Assembly: GCA_029558215.1 (NCBI GenBank)
Contig: JAKQFZ010000086.1
Span: 1-12,669 of the forward strand
DNA: 12,669 nt
Reading direction: 5' to 3'
From: Candidatus Omnitrophota bacterium
GTDB lineage: Bacteria > Hinthialibacterota > Hinthialibacteria > JAKQFZ01
Shown here: positions 7,690 to 12,669 of the stretch, piece after piece
How the letters are laid out: each line of letters begins with the position of its first letter
Position numbering within the stretch: position 1 is the stretch's first letter
Notes under the pieces: model-generated
The model's database searches: none
The model's input: only the letters and a program-made list of their open reading frames with translations
Told to the model about the DNA's origin: nothing
Translations under genes and position numbers: made by a program

Positions 7690-9962
7690 ACGCCGAGAGG
7701 TGTGAATGTGTCTTCGAGCACATTTTGAAGCAGTTCGGCAGTTCGATCCTCAAAGAGAACTTCTGCTGTCACCGGCACCGAAGGATCCAGTTCAAATCTT
7801 GCCCGAACCGTATTGGGTGAGCGGTTGGCGGCAAGGAGAACGTAGCCTCTGGCGGTTTTCTTCAGCAATGCACTGACCGGCGCATCCTCCGACAGGACTC
7901 TGATCTGCTGATTTGCGTTGGGAGACATGATAACATCTTCAAGTGAGCGCAGTTCCTTCACCAACTCCTTCAGATAGTTCCAGTTTCCTTCGTCAGGCTT
8001 GTTGAGGATTCCATTCCCACCCGATCCCGATCCGACGTAGTACATCAAACCCTTTGCCCCATGGATGATCGAGAGATAAGCCTGTGCCCGATACTCTGTT
8101 GGTGTTGGGAAACGCCCATCGGTTCTGTTGGGTTTCTTGTAGGCTTGTATGCCGACCCAGATGGGCTTGTTTGTCTTAGCAAGTGTTAGGAAACTTGGGG
8201 GTTCCAACAGGTTTGAATGGAAGTCTTCTTCACCATCGAGGACACTGGCGTTGTTGTTGAGATCCAACGGAAACGGATACCACCACCACATCCCCAAATC
8301 CATAAACTCAGCCGGAAACAGATATGAACGGTCGTGAACTTCAAAGATTGGCGCTCTCGCATCGCCCACCATGAACGGGTGCTCAGGTGCCTCACGCTTG
8401 AGCAGAGTGTGCATCTCTTCGAGATTCGAAAGAGGCATCTCTCCGCGTGCAACCCCTTCCTCCTCGTCCCAGGCAAGCAGTGCCGGATGGTTGCGAAACA
8501 TCCTGACGCGGCGAACGAACTCATCATCCACAGGCCGATGGTGTCCACCGTGTGTGACGAGCATCAGTGTCTTCATCCCAAGTTTGTGTGTTTCATCAAG
8601 GAAGTCCTTGGCTCGTTGATTGTTGGAGACGGTTTCTGGGGTTGTTGCCATGGCGTTATATCCATGGGTGACATTGAAACCCGCATCCACCTGTTCTGAC
8701 AATCGAAAACCATTGAACATTCCGATAGGGAAAAAGGGTTTTCCTTCGACGATGAGGTATCCATCCGCGCCGACCATAACCTGCGATGAGGCTCTCTGGA
8801 CAATGTGCCAGTCCTGTGTCGCACTCGCGACGATTTGGCCTTCCTGGAGGACAGACACGTCAAGCACGTAGTCTCCCGGAGTGGCGTCTGCTACGTCAAT
8901 GTTATAGAGAACAGGATTTGGGGGGAGATTGGTAATGTGAATCTGCCTTACTGGAGATTCTCCCGTTTTCAGAACAAGAGAAATCTTGGTGGCGTCACGT
9001 TTCTGCTGCTGATCGTACACCCAAAGGCGTCCCTCCAATCTGGGTGTACCATCCTCAACACAGAAATGGGTCGGCACAAGCGGTTCGACGCGGAGAATCT
9101 CGGGAATGGTCACCGTCTCCTCAGCGACGCAATACCTCTCTTTGGCTTCACTTTCGAGTATTGCTCTGACTGTCTGCTTTCCCCTCTTTGGCATCGTGAA
9201 GTCTCCACTTAGGGGCGTTTCTCTCTCACCTGAGAGTGCGATGTGCTGGGTATGATTCCCGGGCTCAGTTGTGAGGACAACGGTTTTCCCCTTGAGTTGC
9301 GGATCGCGATTGATGAGAATCAAAGGGAGCGGCACCAAACCGACTGATGAAGTCAACTCAGCAAGGTCAAAGCGAACAGCCAACGATGAGGTTGTGTGCA
9401 TCTGCGCCTCATCAATCCACAACTCACCTTTCATTTTGTTTATCCCGATCTGAAAAGTTGCATAGGCCACTCCTGGCAGCACCGTTGCCTGTGTTGTCCA
9501 GTCAAACCAGGTGTCATGACTCTCGGGAATGTTCTGTGTCCTATGCCAAGAAAAGTAGCGCCGGTCTCGATTCAGAAAACCGACACTTAAGGTAATACTT
9601 CCCGATGAAGCAGTCTCGATTGCCCCACAACGGCACCACACACTCAGGTTCAGTATCTCACCGGGAGCAACGGGAACGGGTTCGCTGACCAGAATTGCCT
9701 TAACATCGCTTGTGGTCCGGATAGAGAGGGCGTGATTACCTTGCCTTGCATGTTCTGAAACGACTCGAAACTCAGCCGTTGCTCCTGGAACATAGGTACT
9801 CCAGAAGAGCGGAACACCACTGCCGTCAGAACCGGATTCAAAACCGCCGTTGGCAAGGAGCTGGGAGACCTTCTCAGGATGCATGTCATCTGCATAGCTT
9901 TTCAAAGGCATCAGGGAAAGAACTGCTAATGAGAGGAGGCTTGTGATCATTTTGGCTGCCAT
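7668..9962 (-). CDS. Secreted modular glycoside-hydrolase-like protein: carbohydrate-binding-like domain plus TIM barrel
   Basis: The product is 764 residues. A signal peptide spans about residues 1-24 (KSYA end). Residues about 35-195 read as a CBM4/9-like beta-sandwich (LLANGGFESGSDGSGVPLFW, ARQGNHALSI, then ELWIDEAQMH near its end). Residues about 200-395 are further beta domains. From 401 (GYLIVEGKPFFPIGMFNGF) a TIM barrel begins: DAGFNVTHGYN, LGMKTLMLVTHGGHH, FRNHPALLAWDEEEGVA (acidic run D499-E502), MDLGMWWWYPFP, KPIWVGIQAYKKP and AYLSIIHGAKGLMYYVGSGSGG (from 628). The barrel resembles GH-A clan proteins, but where GH5-type enzymes have a nucleophile Glu after KPIW-V-T, this one reads VGIQAY. 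A short beta C-terminus follows. The start is ATG at 9962 with AGGAGG 10 nt upstream; the longer TTG frame from 9986 is rejected. The gene stands alone on its strand. A surface or periplasmic glycan is the likely target. Confidence 0.82.
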   Translation of the reverse strand: MAAKMITSLLSLAVLSLMPLKSYADDMHPEKVSQLLANGGFESGSDGSGVPLFWSTYVPGATAEFRVVSEHARQGNHALSIRTTSDVKAILVSEPVPVAPGEILNLSVWCRCGAIETASSGSITLSVGFLNRDRRYFSWHRTQNIPESHDTWFDWTTQATVLPGVAYATFQIGINKMKGELWIDEAQMHTTSSLAVRFDLAELTSSVGLVPLPLILINRDPQLKGKTVVLTTEPGNHTQHIALSGERETPLSGDFTMPKRGKQTVRAILESEAKERYCVAEETVTIPEILRVEPLVPTHFCVEDGTPRLEGRLWVYDQQQKRDATKISLVLKTGESPVRQIHITNLPPNPVLYNIDVADATPGDYVLDVSVLQEGQIVASATQDWHIVQRASSQVMVGADGYLIVEGKPFFPIGMFNGFRLSEQVDAGFNVTHGYNAMATTPETVSNNQRAKDFLDETHKLGMKTLMLVTHGGHHRPVDDEFVRRVRMFRNHPALLAWDEEEGVARGEMPLSNLEEMHTLLKREAPEHPFMVGDARAPIFEVHDRSYLFPAEFMDLGMWWWYPFPLDLNNNASVLDGEEDFHSNLLEPPSFLTLAKTNKPIWVGIQAYKKPNRTDGRFPTPTEYRAQAYLSIIHGAKGLMYYVGSGSGGNGILNKPDEGNWNYLKELVKELRSLEDVIMSPNANQQIRVLSEDAPVSALLKKTARGYVLLAANRSPNTVRARFELDPSVPVTAEVLFEDRTAELLQNVLEDTFTPLGVHLYRFR

Positions 9963-9972
9963 GGCAGAGATT

Positions 9973-9978
9973 CCTCCT
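9973..9978 (-). promoter_or_regulatory. Ribosome binding site deciding the ATG start at 9962
   Basis: AGGAGG on the minus strand ends 10 nt before the ATG. A longer frame starting with TTG at 9986 would place this site inside the gene, so the ATG is preferred. Confidence 0.6.
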
Positions 9979-9998
9979 GCGGCCAAGTGTTGACTCAG

Positions 9999-10027
9999 AT
10001 TCTAGCGGAGTGATCCCATGGAAACAA
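9999..10027 (-). promoter_or_regulatory. Candidate promoter of the modular TIM-barrel gene
   Basis: On the minus strand, TTGTTT (10027-10022) and TAGAAT (10004-9999) are separated by exactly 17 nt. The -10 matches the consensus at five of six positions and the -35 only at TTG. The predicted start near 9992 leaves about 30 nt of leader holding the ribosome binding site. Confidence 0.4.
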
Positions 10028-10061
10028 GTCGGTGCGCGAAAGAAATTCCCTTAGAACTTGT
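10024..10061. repeat. Inverted repeat between two divergent -35 boxes
   Basis: ACAAGT (10024-10029) and ACTTGT (10056-10061) are perfect complements separated by 26 nt. Each arm overlaps the -35 box of one of the two divergent promoters. It could be a shared regulator site or simply two similar -35 boxes facing each other. CCAAGT also occurs at 9983 and 10065. Confidence 0.3.
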
Positions 10062-10086
10062 CTGCCAAGTCCATATTCGATAGAGT
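10058..10086 (+). promoter_or_regulatory. Candidate promoter of the GH39-like/rhomboid operon
   Basis: TTGTCT (10058-10063) and TAGAGT (10081-10086) are separated by 17 nt, each matching four of six consensus bases. The predicted start near 10093 fits translation from the ATG at 10121 and argues against a TTG start at 10058, which would fall inside the -35 box. Confidence 0.4.
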
Positions 10087-10120
10087 TATCCAGATGTTTG
10101 GCTTTGTGAGGTTTTCTTCG

Positions 10121-12547
10121 ATGAAGAGGTTGGCAATGTGTTGGGATTACTTCCCTGTCTTTGCGGCATTGATGCTGTTTGCCTCATCAGGTCAATCTCA
10201 GGAAGCGAAAATGAAGGCCGTTGTGCTTGACCGCTTCAATGGGGAGACGCTTTGGAGTGTGGCCGATGCGGAGCAGTCACAAGGTACCGGGAGAATTGAG
10301 ACGACGAAGTGGGGAAGCATTCTAAGTTATGATTTCGCGAAAGAGACAACTCGTGTTGGTATTGCTGTGGAAAGGCTCGTTGTTCCTGGCAGGCCGGAAG
10401 ATTTTGAGATTCAGACCTACGGTGATCTTAAGGGGCATTCTTTGGTTCTTCGGCTTTCGGACGCTCGGGGACATAGATTCGAGAAGCACCTTGTGTCATG
10501 CGATGATCTTCTCTCCACCGGTGCCAGAAACCATGTTGTGGCTTGGGATGGGGGACGAGACTGGGTTCATTTTTCCGATCTGTTGGATGTGACACCGATT
10601 CTTCCTATTTCCGTATCCGAGATCGTTCTGGAGGCAAGCCGCGGTGCATCCCTGCAAGGATCAGTGTCTCTGCTTCAGCTTGCTGCCCACACTTGGGCGA
10701 CTGATTCCGAGTGTGTTCGAGTGTCTTTCCCACAGACGAAGCACAGAGGTCTTTTTCTACTGAACAGTTTCTCCTCTTTCTTTCCATTTCAAATCCCAAT
10801 ACGTGTTGAGAACCTCTCCAGCGAGGCCTATAGGGCTGAGGCAACAATCCAGATTCTTGATGGCGACGGCTTTGCCGTAGGTTCGGTTGAATGGCCTATC
10901 GAGGTGCCCGGCCTTGGAGAGTATGACGATCCGATCGAACTTGAACCAGACCGCTTGGGGTTTTTCAGTCTCGTGCTCTCCGGCGTTGGAGCTGTTCCCG
11001 TACGTAAGGATTTTGTGCTGTCTCGGGAGAGCAGTTCTCAAAGTAGAAGCAGCTCTTTTTTCGGAGTCAACATTGGTCTGACATCTCTGGAGTCCCCAAG
11101 GGAGCGTCGGTTTGCGGCATCTCGGGCTGCGCAGGCTGGAGTGTCCTGGACACGAGAAACATTCCATGAGGTATCGCCTGAAGCCGAACGCGGGTTTCTC
11201 GATCTGCAGCGCTATGACGATTCGATCGATATTGCAGAGCGGGAAGGAATTCACGTTGTCGGAGAACTCGTTTACGGAGTCTCCCCATTGTCCCCTTTCG
11301 CAGTTGAAGATGCAGAGGTATCCGATTTTGAGCGGTGGCGCAGGTGGGTTTCCGCAGTCGTGACGCAATACCAGGAAGACATAAAGTATTGGGAAATATG
11401 GTGCAGTTCTGAACGAGTGGTGGCGTCTTCGGATGCTCTTCTGTTCTATGAGCATTTGAAGCAGGCGCATGAGACAATCAAAGCGACAGATCCTGAGGAA
11501 TATGTGGTTGGTGCCTTTCTGACCAGTGCGGGTTTGGAGTTTCTTGAATCCCTGCTCTTGGCTGGCGGGGGAGCGTATTGGGACGTCCTTAGTGTCATTG
11601 CTGATCCTCAAGATGTCGGCGACGCCTCATTGCCGGAGCAGATTGCCGGAGTGCGCGCACTTCTGCAGAAGCATGGCTGTACGAAACCCCTTTGGGTAAC
11701 GTGCTCCAGTACAATGGACAATTCTGTGCAGGATGGCATGGCTCCACGGTTGCAGGCAGAGAGTCTTGCTCGTATGTATCTACATTGCTCCAGCATCGAA
11801 GGAGTGCAGAAGGTCTTTTGGAATCGGTTCAGGGACATTGATGCTGAGTCCGGTGTTCAGGGTGTCACTTCCGGATTGCTTCGATCTGATTCAGTCCCGA
11901 AACCGGCGTTCCTGGCTTTGAAGACTGTGGCAGAGCATCTCGCTGGGAGCGTTTTCGAGGCAACTGTTGCTCTTGGGTTGGAATCTGATGTCCATGCACT
12001 TTCCTACCTGCAGGACAACAGCAGAATCCTTGCAGTCTGGTCTGAGGGAGACCCGCTGAACATTGCCATGGCTGTTGGTAGTGTTCCGGTAACAGTGTGT
12101 GATCTTTGGGGGCATCGAACCAGATTGGCATCCCACAAGGGGTGTATCCTCCTGCCAGTGACCAGAAGTCCGTTGTTTCTGAGATTTGTGCCACCGATTA
12201 GTTTTTCATCCGACATGGTTCATTCGCTGAAGCAGTATCCCCTGAGCCTGACACAGGGGCAAGAGACACAGATCTCCATGGAACTTCCGTTGCTGCCTGA
12301 TGGGAAGTGGGAAGGTGCCGCGAGCGTTGAGGCAACGGACGGATTGCTTGTCAACTCACCCGCTTCGTCGCTTGAACTTCGGGAGAACTTGTCAAAGACC
12401 ATTGTATCCGCCACAATTCAAGTGCAGCCGGGCTGCCGAATTGGTGATCACCTGATTCATTGGGAATTCCGAAGCGCACATCTTCCATTCGGTTGGACGT
12501 TACAGCAGGTTTCTGTCACGCCGGATGAAAGCGAGGCAGCCCCATGA
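10121..12547 (+). CDS. Secreted GH39-like protein with degenerate catalytic sites (putative pseudoglycosidase)
   Basis: The product is 808 residues. A signal peptide spans about residues 1-27 (MKRLAMCWDY, then a hydrophobic core, ending GQSQ). Residues about 30-300 are beta-rich modules. Residues about 312-600 follow the pattern of GH39/GH5-like TIM barrels: SSFFGVNIGL, AAQAGVSWTRETF (R345), YDDSIDIAEREGIHVVGEL, IKYWEIWCSSE (421-431), KPLWVTCSS (522-530), GVQKVFWNRFRDID and PKPAFLALK. Enzymes of this kind have YWEIWNEPN and KPIWVTE. Here the acid/base Glu position is Ser429 and the nucleophile position is Cys528, so classical hydrolysis looks lost and a binding role is likely. Residues about 610-800 form further beta domains. 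The start ATG at 10121 has GAGG 9 nt upstream and the best signal peptide; frames from 10058 or 10094 lack support. The stop overlaps the rhomboid start, indicating coupling. Confidence 0.82.
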   Translation: MKRLAMCWDYFPVFAALMLFASSGQSQEAKMKAVVLDRFNGETLWSVADAEQSQGTGRIETTKWGSILSYDFAKETTRVGIAVERLVVPGRPEDFEIQTYGDLKGHSLVLRLSDARGHRFEKHLVSCDDLLSTGARNHVVAWDGGRDWVHFSDLLDVTPILPISVSEIVLEASRGASLQGSVSLLQLAAHTWATDSECVRVSFPQTKHRGLFLLNSFSSFFPFQIPIRVENLSSEAYRAEATIQILDGDGFAVGSVEWPIEVPGLGEYDDPIELEPDRLGFFSLVLSGVGAVPVRKDFVLSRESSSQSRSSSFFGVNIGLTSLESPRERRFAASRAAQAGVSWTRETFHEVSPEAERGFLDLQRYDDSIDIAEREGIHVVGELVYGVSPLSPFAVEDAEVSDFERWRRWVSAVVTQYQEDIKYWEIWCSSERVVASSDALLFYEHLKQAHETIKATDPEEYVVGAFLTSAGLEFLESLLLAGGGAYWDVLSVIADPQDVGDASLPEQIAGVRALLQKHGCTKPLWVTCSSTMDNSVQDGMAPRLQAESLARMYLHCSSIEGVQKVFWNRFRDIDAESGVQGVTSGLLRSDSVPKPAFLALKTVAEHLAGSVFEATVALGLESDVHALSYLQDNSRILAVWSEGDPLNIAMAVGSVPVTVCDLWGHRTRLASHKGCILLPVTRSPLFLRFVPPISFSSDMVHSLKQYPLSLTQGQETQISMELPLLPDGKWEGAASVEATDGLLVNSPASSLELRENLSKTIVSATIQVQPGCRIGDHLIHWEFRSAHLPFGWTLQQVSVTPDESEAAP
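12533..12536 (+). promoter_or_regulatory. Ribosome binding site for the rhomboid gene inside the upstream gene
   Basis: GAGG lies 7 nt before the ATG at 12544, within the last codons of the GH39-like gene. It supports translation of the rhomboid gene from the overlapping ATGA. Confidence 0.5.
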
Positions 12548-12669
12548 TCCTTCCCTATCGCGACGAGAATCCCTCCAGGAAGTTTCCCGCGTTGACCTAT
12601 CTTCTGATTCTGATCAATCTTGGGGTGTTCATCTATCAAGTCTGGCTTCCTTCAGGTCAACAGGAAGCG
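12544..12669 (+). CDS. Rhomboid-family intramembrane serine protease, N-terminal fragment
   Basis: Only the first 42 codons lie in the window. The start MILPYRDENPSRKFPALTYL followed by a hydrophobic segment (LLILINLGVFIYQVWL) matches the usual opening of bacterial rhomboid proteases (MIP-RD-NPTRRFP-VTY then the first membrane helix). Rhomboids cleave substrates within or next to membrane helices using a Ser-His dyad; those residues lie beyond the window edge, so activity cannot be confirmed. The ATG overlaps the TGA of the GH39-like gene as ATGA, so the two are probably translated from one message. Whether the protease acts on the product of its neighbour is unknown; that protein has a signal peptide but no obvious C-terminal membrane anchor. 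Confidence 0.85.
   Translation, partial: MILPYRDENPSRKFPALTYLLILINLGVFIYQVWLPSGQQEA

Noticed and set aside
10058..10120. N-terminal extension of the GH39-like protein from a TTG codon
   Set aside because: The TTG is part of a good -35 box, there is no ribosome binding site, and it would bury the signal peptide behind 21 residues.
10757..11611. Long open frame (284 codons) on the minus strand opposite the GH39-like gene
   Set aside because: It lies wholly inside a gene with clear family motifs, has no signal or recognisable domain and no convincing ribosome binding site. It reads as a shadow frame.

Overview
The window looks like an accessory carbohydrate-utilisation region of a free-living or host-associated bacterium with mid-range GC. 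Most genes start behind clear Shine-Dalgarno sequences (GGAGG or AAGGAG type). Large secreted TIM-barrel proteins, a GntR/LacI-hybrid regulator, a secreted transglutaminase-like protein and a rhomboid protease together recall glycan-degrading members of the PVC group (Lentisphaerota, Kiritimatiellota, Verrucomicrobiota) or similar lineages such as Hydrogenedentota. This taxonomic placement is inference; no rRNA or other marker gene is present.

Layout. (1) Minus strand, 5424 down to 1: a probable co-directional operon. It encodes a GntR/LacI-type regulator (4285-5424), a secreted glycoside-hydrolase-like protein with a D-E-P motif (2120-4183), a secreted transglutaminase-like protein (467-2029, GTG start) and the first 160 residues of an unrecognised exported protein (1-480, overlapping its upstream neighbour). 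(2) Plus strand, 5669-7630: a cytoplasmic GH63/GH37-like (alpha/alpha)6-barrel glycosidase, divergent from the regulator. (3) Minus strand, 7668-9962: a secreted modular protein with a carbohydrate-binding-like domain and a TIM barrel, convergent with the GH63-like gene. (4) Plus strand, 10121-12547: a secreted protein with a GH39-like fold whose expected catalytic glutamates read as Ser and Cys. It is coupled through an ATGA overlap to the start of a rhomboid intramembrane protease (12544 to the window edge).

How it may work (inference): exported proteins bind or cut a glycan or glycoconjugate outside the cytoplasm. Released oligosaccharides are finished in the cytoplasm by the GH63-like enzyme. 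The regulator senses a sugar and controls itself and probably the flanking genes. No transporter lies in the window. A palindrome in the regulator's own promoter, and an inverted repeat touching both -35 boxes of the 9963-10120 divergent promoter region, are candidate control sites.

No tRNA, rRNA, CRISPR array, insertion sequence or phage gene was seen, and no gene-free stretch exceeds 300 bases. The most unusual item is the GH39-like protein lacking both expected catalytic glutamates. Next are the two other TIM-barrel proteins, which share a C-terminal barrel motif and have acidic pairs but no obvious classical nucleophile.
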